Source: Silene conica (lineage: Eukaryota > Streptophyta > Magnoliopsida > Caryophyllales > Caryophyllaceae). Taken from it: a stretch of DNA of 64,000 nucleotides. Positions 24,765 through 38,480 of the stretch are shown here, in pieces. The first letter of the stretch is position 1. Each line of letters begins with the position of its first letter. The notes under the pieces were generated by a model that worked only from the letters and a program-made list of their open reading frames with translations, did not search any database and was not told the DNA's origin. Both the position numbers and the translations under genes were made by a program. The stretch spans positions 76,187,460 to 76,251,459 of the forward strand of contig CM055317.2 of assembly GCA_029255685.2 (NCBI GenBank). The letters run 5' to 3'.

Positions 24765-27700
24765 TCATGTCTCTTTGAACTTCTCTAGATGAGGGAATAC
24801 ATATAGAAGGTTGTCCGCCCTCAAATCTTGCCTTGTTAAGATACCAGTTACTGGAGATCTCTGCAGGAAACAACTCTTATTAGGTTAGATTTTTTGATGC
24901 TAATATGGCATTCTGTGAAAATTAAAAGTATGTAACTTGTAAGAAATTGGTTACTTACCCCAGAGAACCGATACTTAGGCACAATGAGTAAATGACGCAA
25001 TGCAAGCGTCCTGAATAGCATCATTGCCTTAGCTACTGACATATCCTCGGTCACAGTATAAGGCGTTTTGTTTACGAAAGGGTGCAAATCAATGTACATC
25101 TCCATTTCATCGTCGGAGATCTCGATTTGATCAATATCTGTATCCCTTTCTGCCAATTCAATGGAAGTGAAACTCTGCCTAACTTCCCGCTCTTCTGTTC
25201 TTCTCGGCTTTTCCAGGAACCATTTCTTCTTCAACGCAATTAGAAGGTGAGCTCTTAAGATCAATCCACGCAGCTCTATTTCTCTAGGTGGATCCCCCAA
25301 CTCTATCACAGGGAAACCATTGTGAGTCGTGTTCTTGAGAGCATCGAGAATGCGGCCCACCTTCTCGACCACATTAAGGGTTGATAATGGTGGCTTTACC
25401 CCAATAAGCTCGCCAACTGTGATGCCCCTCATCCAAGGTTCTGGTTTTGCTTCTAAGAAAGGAAGCCCTTTCAGTTCTAGTATAAGGTCATAGATACTTG
25501 GATTAAAGTAATCTCCAACACCTTTTGAAATCAGAAGTACAAACATGGTTATAGGTAGTAGCAATAGATTGTTGGTTAGTTCTAGAAAAATGGCACAAAC
25601 TGAGACTGTCATTCTCATCGAGCCAGCCATCAGAGAGGCTGCACCTAAGATGGCAAAGAGCCCCTGGTCCATCTTTGAGTTCATAACAATCCCGATTAGA
25701 CGGCCATAGGCTGAACCCATCAGGATTATAGGCAGAAAGAGACCAGAAGGAACAGCAATGGCAAAGGTGATGAGTCCAAGAATGCAGTACAGTCCGAAAA
25801 AGAGGAGTAAAGTGACATAGTGGTATTCGGAGGGAGTGTTTGTTGAAAAGATGTTTCGAACTGCATCGTCATTGGTGGAAAAGAGTAAACTTGCAAGATC
25901 ATTGTAGTAGCCATCGGGGCAGTTGAATTGTTTGAAGTTCCCTGTTCGTCCTGAAGTCGGACAGACAATGCTTGGAGATGAATCACACTTTGTGCAGCTT
26001 ACGAGGAAAGGCAGGCCGTACATGGTCACTGAAGTAAACAATGAGACTGAAACACTTAGGACAATCTTTGCCAACTTTCCTTGCCTGCAATGGAATAGAG
26101 CAGTCATTTAATTCTGATATACAAAATTATAAAATGTGAAGAGGAAATCACCCCATGGTTCTTTTGATAGAAAAGTAGGACAGGGTAATGGAGAGGGAGG
26201 GAAGAGGGAAGGGTAGCTTGATGTTGTGCCCCTTCTATATTTCCCTCAAATCCCTCCATCAAAGCAAAGGCTAATTGTTATGTTCGTGCTTATATAAGTT
26301 GTGTAACATCTATTGTTTCCTTACTCGTTGATGAGACTGTAGAGTCGTATAACTTTGATGAGGACATAGTTGTACAAGCTTCCAAGAATTCCACCAAAGA
26401 CCCCAATAAGTATAACGGGAATAATATCTGAGGCATAGTAATGCACATCTGCATCACTCACATCAAACATAATCAGCCCACCATTGAAGAGGCCACATCT
26501 TCCTCCAGAACTGCAGTACTCAGTAAAACACCTAAGCACCACCACAACAATCGCCGTGCTAAAGAAAGTCCTCCATAGGAGAGCGCTTCTCCACCATGTA
26601 GCCACTTCCTCGACTGAGAAGAGGATGCCGCCCACTGGGGATCGAAAAGCGGCACAAACTCCAGCTGATGCGCCATAGGTGATGAGATCTCTCTGGTCCC
26701 TGTCATTGTTCATGTACCGATGCCAGGGCCATTTGACCTGGTACTTGCCTGTACCGCCCTGACCGAGTAAAGCAGCTATGCAGGTTGCGATGTGAACAAG
26801 TGGGCCTTCTTTGCCTAAGTCAAGGCTAGCTGGCACGGCTGCTATCGTTCCAAGAAACTGTCATTACACCAAATAAGTTGCTCAGTTACTAACAGGTAGA
26901 GTCTTTAGCTCATGATACTTATCTATTATGATTTCTGTATTGCATCTTTGCAATGATTTGTGGGCTCTAATGATTAGGGTCGTGACTAATTTGGTGTATT
27001 ACATCCATGCTACTAAAATACCAGACATCGTTTCTGGTAAAGATCATCGACTCAGCCACCATGGGAACCGCAGATACCGGCTCATTTTATTGTCACGACA
27101 CCGAAATCAGGCAGGGACAGCCGAATCAGTGAATCGTGACTGCGTTCTACCATGGCTGCACACAGAGAAGGCGTTTGTATTCTGTTTACAACATGACGTT
27201 CAAACTCAGGTAGTGACAACCAATTTTGAGGTGAATCTCAAACCGAGATTATTTATTGACCTTGCATGTTCATGTTTTTTGTTTGTTTTGGATGTTTAAA
27301 GGGTCTCACTGGGATAATAATGATGGAACAGGTTTGAACCATAGTCATGGTCACATAATATCTACAGGTTTGTCAGTAATGTTAAGAAACTCCACTTTTA
27401 ATGCCCCCTTTTAAAAAGACGTTTTCTGATGCAAAGTTATTTATTTATTAATGATCTGATCCACTCAAGTAGGGACCTTGTGGGCTTAATTTCCCCCCTT
27501 TATTCGTTTCTTTTTGTCTACATTCTGTGTGATTATTTCATTATAATCAATCATTTCCTCTGCAGGCAACGTTCAATTATCTAGTTGGACAAACTGCCCT
27601 TTCACTCTTTTGAACAATTATAAGAGATTTAACATCAACAACTTGGTATTATATCCAAATTTCAAAATCGTTTCTCGAATGGTTTTATATTAAAATTTGG

Positions 27701-28807
27701 AAAGGTACCATAAACAAGGCGGTTTTGACCAGATGTAAATCGTTATGTTTTATCCCCGTTTCATCTTGTACTTGGACTCGTTTGATGTGTGTTCGATCAG
27801 ACAGTAATACTGACCTTGACTAACAACTATTTAAATGTGTTGGATCAGACAGTAATACTGACCTTGACCAACAATGTTGTGAATCCATACATATTGGGTG
27901 TCTCAATACCATTGAGGTAAGCTTTAATTTCAGGTATACCAGGTCCAGCCGCAGCCGGTGAGAAAAATGCACATAAGCACGCAGCGATGAGGGTCAAGCT
28001 GAAATTAATCCCTGCCACTATGATAAACCCCATCACATACCTGCACCCAAAAAGCATCAGAAACACAGGTGAAACTTTTTCCTTTCTCATATCCTAAGTT
28101 ATTCTGTTTGAGCTTTGAAATAACCTAAGACTCGGCTATTTTTCAGACTAAAGTGTCCAAAAGCCATATCTATTTTTGTCTGTTGATATATATTTCTCGA
28201 AGGTTATATTTATATTATCTATGCTCTGAATTGCAAGAACAAATGAAGGCTAAAACATTGGTGCACCTTTTGTCTTCGATAAAACGAGAGGCTAGGAGAA
28301 ACTTGTATCCAGCAATATTCTCAACAGCAAGATTGATTACCACAGCAACAAGACCTGTTAGCAATCCCACAAGGAAGGCTAGCAACCATTTATAGCACAC
28401 ATACGCAAACACTTCTGTTTTTGTCCCATTTCTCCAATCCTGCTTGAACATAGGATTTTCATTGATTCTACAATGATACCAACAAAAGAAAACTCAGTTA
28501 AGTCTAGTCTGGCAGGAAAACTGAAATAAGAAACAGGTCATTTTTATTTCTTCTGAATATTATCGTCTTATGAGTTTACCAGCTAAGCTAACAATTAATG
28601 ACACAAGAGAAACGGTGTAGAGAAAGTTTACTCGTAATCAAGGCTCTCTATCTTGGAAATCTCAGCTCCCACTATAGCCATGTGTCTGACAGGCATCTTT
28701 CTCCTCCTTAGGTGAGACTGGTCAACTGCATTGTTTTCTATGTCGGACTGCCCTTCATCTCCTGCTGCTGGTGGCAGCAACTGCGTCGTTATAGAATCAT
28801 CATCCAT
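24765..28807 (-). CDS. CLC-type nitrate/chloride-proton exchanger, paralogue 2
   Basis: Second CLC-a/b-type transporter, tandem to paralogue 1. Exons (minus strand): 28632-28807, 28267-28467, 27863-28040, 26325-26857, 24959-26084 and 24765-24860. They total 2310 nt and 769 residues, close to the ~775 of Arabidopsis CLC-a as I recall it. All introns are GT-AG. The ATG at 28807 is preceded in frame by a TGA 24 nt upstream, with no other ATG between. Seen: GPGIPE with proline at about residue 159; canonical GKEGPLVH with gating E202; proton glutamate E269 in LFSVEEVATWW; FNPSIY; a CBS pair ending near GILTRQDLRADN. These positions agree within one residue with P160, E203 and E270 of Arabidopsis CLC-a. 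Middle exons 2, 3 and 4 have the same lengths as in paralogue 1 (201, 178, 533), so the pair arose by duplication. Confidence 0.95.
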
Positions 28808-30982
28808 CGGCTTTCCTAACGGTAATTCTCAGTCTCTTTTCCCTTTCTGCTATCTTTCTTTTTTTGTTTTTTTTTTTCTGGTATGCCTATATGAGTTCTC
28901 TTATTTAATATCTTGTTATTTTGATGGTAGAAGGTAGAAAATGCGTTTGTTTTTATATTGGAAGGCCTTCAATTATTGCGAAAAAAACAATATGTAAATG
29001 TCATTTTCTGAATTGTGACTGATTCCCTTAGAACATCCTATTAGATTCCTACAAATTAAGAGAATCTTGTTATTATTGATTTTCCATTGTGCAAAACTTT
29101 TTAAAAAGTTTTAATTTCAGGTGTTTAATAATATAAAGTCCTTGTTGTCCATTGTAATATGTCTTATCTTCTTGTTTCTGATTTATGCAACTAAAAGTGG
29201 TTGCCTAGTGCTTATGTTCATGTCATCCTGTTACGTGAACTCCACTTGTTATTTTACCCCTCTTTCTCTTTTTATTTACGTTCGCCTCGTATACCACTTC
29301 ATCCGTACAAATGTTTGTACGATTAATCTAATCAGTTGATCAAAAGGTCATTGTATTTTTTGTGTATTTCTTTTGGCTGTAATTCCCGTCTCTGCTAGCA
29401 ATGGGCAAACGTCCGGTGATGGGATAGAACGTAAGTATCCTGCATCGGTTATGAACTCAGTTTACTTTTTCTTTGTGTCAAAGACGGTACAATGAAAGGG
29501 AATGAGGGTTCGATCTTCTGTCTCTTCATTTATCGTCTTTAGTACCTCCGACTTAATTGTTAGGTTAAGACTTATTCGATTATTGTTTTAGCAAGACATT
29601 TTGAGGCCAAAATCATCTCACAAGGACTCAAATAAGAGGACCTACGATGATTTGTTCGTATTTTTACTACCCGGGCCGATCTATTTTTACTACCCGGGCC
29701 AATAAATCTCTTGTCCAATCTATCTATACTGGAAATTATTTGACCTGTGAATCTGTGATACTGCCATCTTAAGGAAGACTAGCCGTTATCAGGGCGTATT
29801 TGGTATTTCTTCAATAAGCGGATTATACCACCGGAGGTATACCATTTTCTGTACATATTTTGAACTTTTTAATAGAAAATTCGAGCTTTTATTAGAAAGA
29901 ATATGAGCTATATGGTACAATTTATGAACTCCTTGAGAAAATATTGAAAATCGAAAACTATTATTATACAAATAAAACACAATACATATAAGTTGAACTA
30001 TATTTTAATTTTAATATAAAAAAATTAAAATATAATTCAAAATAGTGTAAAAATTCAACAAATATATACATAAACTCAATAAAATACATCATGGTTTTAC
30101 AATATTATTATACATCTGATTGTATACTTTTTGTGCTATTTCTGTGAGCCAATCATGTATTACAGTTTACAATGATACCAAGGTGGGAGACTAGTATATG
30201 CATCAGGAATCAGGTTGGAAAAGGTATTTGTGATAGTTGGCAATGTTTGACAATTTACTGATTAAATATATTATGTTGATTATTAAATTACTTGGCATCA
30301 AGTTGCTATGGACGTTTCAGATGCTCATTAGTCATTCATCTCAAATATAAATTGAACAAGCTCGACCCAAGATTCCACTAAATTCATGAGGTAATATTTG
30401 TTTAAATGTGAAAATTTATGCAATTACTAAAATGGATTGGAATCTCTTTTGATATTATATGTATTGGTAGATACCGGATCAAATGTGGTAATCTGGTTAC
30501 TCGAACTGGATATGAATTGAGTTTAAGCGGGTTGAGCTATATCTGATTCGGATTATATCTGATTATAATAGATTTTGGTTGGTTACCGTCTACAATTCAT
30601 GTCGGGTCATCATATGGGTAAGTTCATCATCGGGTAAAGTCATTAAGCCAAGAATACTATAAATGGCGGGATGTACTTCAGTGATTTTTCTACTACATTA
30701 CAATTAAAATTAACAAACGGGTTAATCAGGTCGAGTTCATTCCGGATTTACGTGAATATGTGTTAGATCATGTTGGTTTATACTGATTCGGTCAACTTAG
30801 GCTACGGATTATCCTCGAATCTTCAATGCAATTATCAATTCGTTTTATTTGTTCGTCAATTTTTGCGTGATCTAGTCACAATTTATCGCTAACATATGCC
30901 ACTAAAATAGTGGTAAATTTTGTACCACTTGTGTAGTGCGTGATGTAAGGTAAGATTAATAATAGATGTAATGTATTATGTA
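28808..30982. other. Upstream region of CLC paralogue 2 and intergenic DNA
   Basis: The first ~100 bp, pyrimidine-rich on the plus strand (28840-28880), is probably the leader of paralogue 2. No clear TATA box was found close to the ATG, so a leader intron is possible. A short tandem repeat 'tttttactacccgggcc' occurs twice at about 29660-29701. A block at about 29790-30165 ('ggtataccattttctgtaca' ... 'tacatctgattgtatac') carries 'gaatatgagcta' words like the minisatellite at 3960-6115. No gene seen. Confidence 0.45.
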
Positions 30983-32021
30983 CTAGTTTTATGCCCGTAC
31001 AAAAAATGTACGGGTTTATTTCTAAAAATTTCGTAAATATATTAAAAAACTACTCCGTATTACAAATATAATTTAATATGAACTTAAATGAGAAAAATAT
31101 AAATTATGAATTCGGGGATGATTTTGACTCCAAATAATTGATTTACTGGTATAATTAATTTTTTTTAATGATTATATCAATTGAAATAAATAATCATGAC
31201 ATTATGAAATAAATTTGAACTATATAAAATAGATAAAGAAATTGTATTGTATTTCTATATCTTACCCTTTTAAATAACTTACTCTCTAAATGAAAGTAAA
31301 ATGATAGAAATATTATTAATAACAGTCTCCTAAAATTTGTGGATGATTTTATAAAGAAAATAATAATATATTGTTATTAAGACCATCTTTTTACTCGATG
31401 TTAACGTAGTTTTAATTGACTAATTCTCGAAGGTTGTTATATTTTCTTAAAAATCGTAAATTTATATTTTTTTTGTTAATTTAATGGGTTGGGTTTATTT
31501 GATCTTATTCAAAAAAAATTGATCTACCTTTCTTTCATTTTTTTAATCTACGTTTTTTTGTTAATTTTTATCTCCTCGTGTATTTTTTTCATTTTTTTAA
31601 TTTTATGGGTTGGGTTTATTTGATCTTATTCAAAAATCTTTGATCTACGTTTCTTTTATTTTTTTGATTTACGTTTTTTTTTGTTAATTTTTATCTCCTC
31701 GTGTATTTTTTTCGTTTTTTTAGATATACGTATGTTTGTTAATTTTTAACTCTTTGTATAATTTTTTTCGTTTTTTTTGTTTTTCATACCTCTAAATATT
31801 TGTTAATTACTTCTAATTGTCCAACTTTTTTTAATATTGTTGAATTTTTTGTTTCTCGGTAGAATTTTAGTGATTTTTTTATTTTCGAAATTGGAGTAAA
31901 GTTGTTTTTTTTTATTATGGAGATAAAAATTATTTGTAACTTTAGAATGTTAAGTGGAGAAAAGTAAAATGAAGAAACCAATGAAAAAGCAGGAAAAATT
32001 GTTCTTTTTATAGATAAGGGA
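30983..32021 (-). mobile_element. Non-autonomous Helitron H7 (1.04 kb)
   Basis: On the minus strand it starts TCCCTTATCTATAAAAAG after an A and ends with hairpin CCCGTACA/TGTACGGG, 'cataaaactag', then T. The hairpin is perfect, with compensating G-C to A-T changes relative to the CCCGTGCA form of the other elements. The interior contains a ~130-bp direct duplication (about 31470-31690, 'gggttgggtttatttgatct' twice). No coding capacity. Confidence 0.75.
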
Positions 32022-34127
32022 TTTAATCTAAAACCGTATATAATAAAACGGCATTGAATATTTTTGTTAACCCCAACTATTTCTTAGCTTGTAAAAATAT
32101 ATATTTTGGGCTAATAGACAACATAAAAACATGGATCGATATAGATGCATGAGTCGACAATATCACCTAATAATAATTATTACTCGTATTATTTTATGTA
32201 GCCTTAATTTACCATTTCGCAAAATTCTACTTTACGACGGTCGTACATGCGACCAGTAGGAAAATGATCACATTTTGATACGTAGTGACCACTTTTGATT
32301 AAATAGTGACCATTTTTTTTCATATTTTCGGAAATATAGATATTTTTAGGATTTATTTTTCATCAAAATCTTAAAATTTGGACCTCATGTTAAATTTAAT
32401 GTATATGTTTATATAGTATATAAATTTGCTTTTATACATTTTAATTGTCACAAATTATAGAGTAATACGGTCTCATATAAAAAGTTGTTCCTTCAGTGCT
32501 AATAAACGATTTTTCTTTTTATATATGTTGATCTTCTTATGGTATGAGAGTATGAGACCGTTCATACAAAAATTCTAATTTAATTTTAATTGTCAAGGTA
32601 TCCAAGAGGTTAATTTTCCGGAATTGTAATTTTTTTTTTTATTAAAATTTGTTGTCCCTTATATAGATTTCCGATTTTTTTAAAATTTTCTTTCATTGTG
32701 AGGTTGAATGTGATTAATTTTTTTATCATAAGTTTTATAACATATGAACATGTATATGAAAAATAAAAAATGAGGAGAGAGGGTAATTAATTGGGGTGAG
32801 AGTAAGTGGAGAGAGTGGGGTTGGTTAATGTGTAAAAAAAAAAAAAAGTAAAAATTTTGGTCAATCACAAGTCTAGAAAAGACCTTCTTTTTATAGATAG
32901 GAGATTATTGATTAATTGCGTGAGTTGTGATATCTCTTAAAAAAGATAAGAGTAACTATAAAATATGTACAAATTGTATGACATTAGATCTTTGTATGAT
33001 ATGAGTGAAAATAAATCAATTTTAAAAGTAGATCTTTTTTATTAATCGTCTTGGATAAAGTTTGTGAAGGAAGCTCTATACTTATGAGAAGATTATAAGT
33101 TAGAAGTCTTATAACGATTTTACAGTGCGAAAATAGGCGTTTGCCAAACTATTTTATGATTGCTTCCCTACCATTTTCTTCTTACCAGAATTACGGGCAG
33201 TAATACCAAAATTACGGGCAGTAATACCAAAATTACAGGTGGTATTGGCCTAATTATAACCAAAAATATTTATTTGGTGCCTTAACTGAAAATCTTCTCA
33301 ATAAATTTAACTCGAGTCAACCATAAATAAAACTAGACCGATATAATCAGATCACATTCATCTTCTTTTTGTTAGTTAACACCCGACCTTCCAAACGGGT
33401 TGGCAGGGTAGGACCGAATGCTGGGTATACGAGCCCGATCAGAATACAGTTCGTGTTGAATATAATTTGGATCTTCCACGTCAGGGTTAAAATACAAGCG
33501 ATAAATAATCCCTTACGCTTTTATTTTACCATTATATCATCCCTATTGTCTGTTGTCAATAAGTAAATTTATACATTCGGTCTATTACCACTAGTTGTAT
33601 AATTTTTAAGTATTATAATAATAAAGTTTTTGAGTTTTGTTTTGAAAATTATGAGTTTTACTATATAATTTTTGAGTTCATTCACTGAATTATTAAACTT
33701 AAAAAATTACAATAAAAACTCAAAAACATTACATAGAAATTCAACTTTTGACGGAAAAAAATTAAAATCTAACTTATAAACTTTAATAAATTTAAAACAT
33801 ATACACATATTAACAAATTAACAAATAAAGTTTGATATATTCCTTTTCTCCTATTGAAATACTCCCTATTATTTTAAACGAATCATTCAGACAAGGATTT
33901 TTCAAAAAAAACACGTACCCCATTATGCATAATTTTTTGTTTATTTAATAATTAAGTGTTTGCATATTGGTTCAATTTAATTTGGGAATTTTGTAATAAT
34001 TTTGGGGACAAATCATTCTCCTAAAGCCAACCCAACTCTTGGAACACCCTATCAGATTCCCTAAAGGAAAGTATCTATTTTTATTATTATTTTATTTTTT
34101 TTTGTTTTTTTTTTGTTTTGGATTAAA
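32022..34127. other. Intergenic, AT-rich, no gene
   Basis: No gene. 'ccttctttttatagatagga' at about 32883-32902 is, on the minus strand, a close match to the H7 5' terminus, so another Helitron probably begins there, but I could not find its 3' end. Three tandem copies of a 22-bp unit 'aattacgggcagtaatacca' (plus 'aa'), the third diverged, lie at 33189-33250. Confidence 0.4.
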
Positions 34128-34680
34128 CTAGCGTAACACCCGTGAAAATTCACGGATTGTTCAATTTTAGTTTTGACAGGAAATGATCAATTAAAGTTGT
34201 TAGATATACTAATAATATATGTGGTGTATATGTAAATACTTTAAAGAAAAATAAAAAAGTATATCTATAACATAAGATATATAAGAACATGTTAACATTA
34301 AAAGTTTGACGTATAACTTGAAAAGCGTAAAATATAATTAAAAAATGTAAACTTATAACTTTCCAATAAAAGGAGTTTTAGTAATAGAATAGAAAAAAAT
34401 ATAAGGGGTGAAAAAGATTAATTGAGATAAAATAAGATTTAAGAAAGAGAAAGAATAAAAGATAAATAAGGTAAAAAAGAGAAATTTAAGTAATTATATG
34501 GTTGGAATATTAATTAATAAGATGATATTTAATGGAAGCTGACATGGCTGTTATTATTCACGTTATTGGCCGAAAAAAAACTAAAATTATGAGGTTGAAT
34601 GAGAGAGCTCCGTTAACCTAATTCTGAAACCTGATTGCGCCACATCAGCAATTTTACATTTTGCATTTATATATATAATG
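34128..34680 (-). mobile_element. Short Helitron H9 (~0.55 kb)
   Basis: The minus-strand 3' end is hairpin 'ccgtgaattttcacggg', then 'tgttacgctag' and T. The 5' end is approximate, near 34680, where the minus strand reads 'tcattatatatataaatgc' followed by a subterminal 'tgatgtggcgcaatcagg' block of the kind seen in related elements. No ORF. Confidence 0.5.
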
Positions 34681-35173
34681 ATATAATGATTAGCTTTTTT
34701 CTTAAATTTATTTATTTATTTATAAGAAGTCAACAATTTGATGAACAATTAATTTTAATAGTTGTTGCTACTCTTGGACCAAGCATAGGATCTGAAATGT
34801 TGTCCAAACGGTTTAGATTTTATTCGGAGACGATGTAAAGGAGATGATATGATAACACTATTATAACCCTTGTTTAATTAGCATTGGTATAATTCTTTAG
34901 TTATTATCAGGGGCGGATGCAGGAATTTGGGTTTGTGAAACACAAATTCTTTAAGGTTTGGGAGACACAAATTGTTTAAATCATATTTTCGATATTATTT
35001 TGGTTTATTTACATAGTAATATGACTGAATATCACAAAAAAAAAATACATATAGTATGGAAACCATAAAAATGTAACTTATGGGAACAAACTTGGTCTAG
35101 AGACCACAAACTATCAATCTTTTTCATTTACCACTACACTAGTATCATTATATTGCAAGTAAAGATACTAACA
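34681..35173. other. Intergenic, no gene
   Basis: No gene. At 34910 'caggggcggatgcaggaatttg' (trimmed) resembles a common plant transposon end, but no partner was found. Confidence 0.3.
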
Positions 35174-36121
35174 TCATATACTTATCTAATGCAGAAGCCA
35201 AGCTGCTGACGTGGCATCACAAGAAATAAGCTCTTTCTTACGTGGCACGATTTCAGAGCTACTGGAAGATTTCCAAAAAAAATCCAAACAAAATACAGAT
35301 TTAAGCAACTAATAGTCAAGATTGCAATATTCCATAATATTCCTTACTGCATAAATTCTTTTAGTTTAGGAAAAAAGTCAAATAATAGTCGATATTTTAG
35401 GAATGCAATAATGTTCTGCAAGATTTTTAGAATAATCTTTTCAGTGATTTTCGTTCACGGGATAATGCAATAACAAATCATGGAATAATGCAATATAATA
35501 ACAAATGGCGGGGTTGTTACTATATTGCATTATTCCATTTTGACATTTTGTATAATAGGTGATGACCATTTTTTTTAAAAAAAGTAAATAAATTATACTG
35601 AAGATTGCGAAATCAATGGGATAGTATATGGAATAAAATCAATTGTAGAATATGAATGAAATATTCATATTTTATCACTATAAAGACTAAAGTACTAATT
35701 AATAGGAGTAACTAATTTATTTAAACCGTAGGAGTATCCATTTTGTTAATAAAATTATTTATTTAATATAATAAATGAGTTCTTATGTAAAACAGGAGTA
35801 TCTCGCAATATCGAACTCTCCCACGCAATCACGGTTGTTTGATATATGTATCTTTTTGCTAATAAAATCAAATGTAAATTATTAATTAACCCAACTTTTA
35901 AATTACTATTTTTATTAACAAGTCTTATAACCATTTGAATTACACAGTTACACTCATTTTAAGCATACATACTAATTTTATTGCAAGTCTTACTCATTTA
36001 TGGTTAATAATTCAAAATTAATTATTCCCTAAATCGTTATATCTTAGCTATGAGTCTATAACTATATATATTCATTTAAAATTTAAAAATTAGCCCGTGA
36101 ATTTCACGGGTTTAAACCTAG
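35174..36121 (+). mobile_element. Non-autonomous Helitron H10 (948 bp)
   Basis: It starts TCATATACTTATCTAATGC after an A, with the subterminal block 'gctgctgacgtggcatcac'. It ends with hairpin 'cccgtgaatttcacggg', then 'tttaaacctag' and T at 36122. No helicase ORF. Internal 'gataatgcaata'-type words are repeated around 35460-35530. Confidence 0.65.
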
Positions 36122-36798
36122 TATACATATAACTGAATATTTTGAATCGCGAGCACTTGTCCACCCTTTCCCTTCACAAATCCGCCACAACCCACGGGTT
36201 ATTATATCAACTTAATTACTTAATATTTAAGACGAAGGAGAATAAATATATAATAAAAAGGGCTTTGAATTTTCTTTAATTCAAACACTAATCATATAAA
36301 TGTTCCTATGTTCTTATTATGGAATCATGAAGGGTCAGAGTATATACATTGTGATTACACTTCTGCCTCTTGGTTGGATTATATTTTGCACGTGAAAAGG
36401 CCGAACATTGTTTGTTCGGTACGTCTACTGAGAAATCGCCCCTTAATAAATATATTGAAAAATTATTGTACAAATTTAAGAAAAAGTGATACTAAATGTG
36501 ATATAATAGGTACAAATCATGGTTGAGATAAAATGAGTATATTTATTAGGTAAATAAATACGAAATTACTATGGTACGATCAATGACAAAAGGGTCACGT
36601 AATACAAATAAAATGATATAAAAGAATGATATCTCAAAAATTTATTAAAAAACCGTCTCTCAAGTTTTAGGGTTGTTTTAATGGTTAGTCTTTTTTAAGA
36701 CTAGGAAAAAATATTATAACAAGTAAAATTCATTCCATTTAAGTATTTGAGACCTTTTTACCATTTATATGCAACTTTTAATATTATAACAAGTAAAA
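36122..36798. other. Intergenic, no gene; contains duplicated flank
   Basis: No gene. The segment at about 36713-36785 ('attataacaagtaaaattca' ... 'ccatttaagtatttgagac') is present again, split around Helitron H3: its first part is at 36782-36798 and the rest follows at 39765. Confidence 0.45.
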
Positions 36799-36893
36799 CT
36801 AGTTTTAAACCCGTGCAAATTGCACGGGTATGCTGTTTTAAAGTTTGTTATTATAATAATTGCTTACTCTTTTTGTTTTCCTTTTTTGATGAA

Positions 36894-37731
36894 CTAGTTT
36901 TTACCCGTGCAAAATTGCACGGGTATAGTTCTAAAACATCGATATAATGATTAATATTTAAAAATGGTAAACCAAAATTCATGTATATCTTATAATCTAT
37001 TTTTTTATAATGATCATATATAATTCAAAACACGTGCAAAAATTGCAATCCGTGAAAAAATGCATGAATTCAGTGTTAAAACGTGATAACAATTTTTTTA
37101 GTTCTACCCATTTTGGTGGATAAGCTCAATATTTATAACAAATTTATTTAGAATATTATTTTAACGGAATGATCTAAAATCTACTTAACAGAGTTTTATA
37201 ATTCATTTAATTTGTTAATTTTTTGTAGATCTTATTTCTAAAATTGAAAATTAAAACAGTACTATTTATTAACATTTTTTGTTGAAAAGTATTTCTTATT
37301 CAAAGAATTTATTCAAATTTAGTAATATATCAAAAATGTGCTATTATGATGGTCAAATGTTAGAGTTAAAAGCTTGCAAAATAATATAACGACGTTATTT
37401 CTTTTACCAATTTTTATCCTTTTTTATGTTCGTTGTTTAATAATGTTTTTTGTTTACCTTTTTTTAGTATTGATAGACTATGTGGACTATTGAGAAAATA
37501 ATGCATTTTCATATTATATTATTTATGCAACATAAATGAAATTGAGGATGATGGTTCATTGGAGTTCTGTATTGAGTATTCAATAAAATTCTATTAATAA
37601 AGTTGATTTTCATAAATTAATTCCATATTTTTTGTGGTGGATCCTACATTTATTTTAAAAAAAAATAAAAAAAATAAAATGGATGTGATGATGTGAACAC
37701 ACGAAATGCTCTTGTGTTAATATAGATAAGA
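36894..37731 (-). mobile_element. Non-autonomous Helitron H2 (838 bp), copy of H1
   Basis: The minus-strand 5' end is TCTTATCTATATTAACAC. The 3' end is a perfect hairpin CCCGTGCAATTTTGCACGGG followed by 'taaaaactag' and T. It matches H1 (2247-3076) along its length in the opposite orientation. It sits about 95 bp inside the 3' end of Helitron H3. Confidence 0.8.
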
Positions 37732-38480
37732 TAAGTAATCTTAAAAATTTACATGTTGAAATACTCTTTAAACTATTTTAGATGTTGTATTAGACAAAAA
37801 TATATTATCGAAAATCAAACTTTTCAAGCTTCACTTGCTTATAAGTTTGAAAATCTCCACATCAAGTTGTTTTTGATTAAGAACTGGTATTGAAAGACAG
37901 ATGTCCACCTTAGATAAAGTTGTTTGTGATTTGCGATGAATCATTTTAGTATATCACAATTTACGAAGTATTAGCTAAAACATTTTTTTGTCAAAGAACC
38001 AAAACTTTTATGTTACTTAATGGAAATTTATTACCGCGCCAAATTCGCTCCTCTCATTAATTTAATTTTATTTACACATCTTATCATCTTTTTAAAAATC
38101 ATGCATGCCTTTGTTAAATTTCGTACCTTTAGTTAGTTAAATGTGCATGTTTTTTTCTTTCAAATTCTTGTTTCATTTTATATCATAGCTGTAAATTAAT
38201 GATGCTCGCAACTTACTGATCTATTTTGTTAACCGCTACCATACTTTACTTCATTTTGTAACTATGTTAAGAGAATATTTTTATTGAGATGTTGTTTTCA
38301 TCATATATCTTAATTAAATGATTTTCCTTTTACTTTTTAAATCGATCACATGTCATTTTTTCGGAATTATGCAATATATAGTTCGATAAAATTTATAACA
38401 TTTTTTTTTGCGTTTTTAGAGCTAGTGTGTATTATTATATTCTTCTTTAAAATTTTATTTTATCTTATTAGTATTATAGT

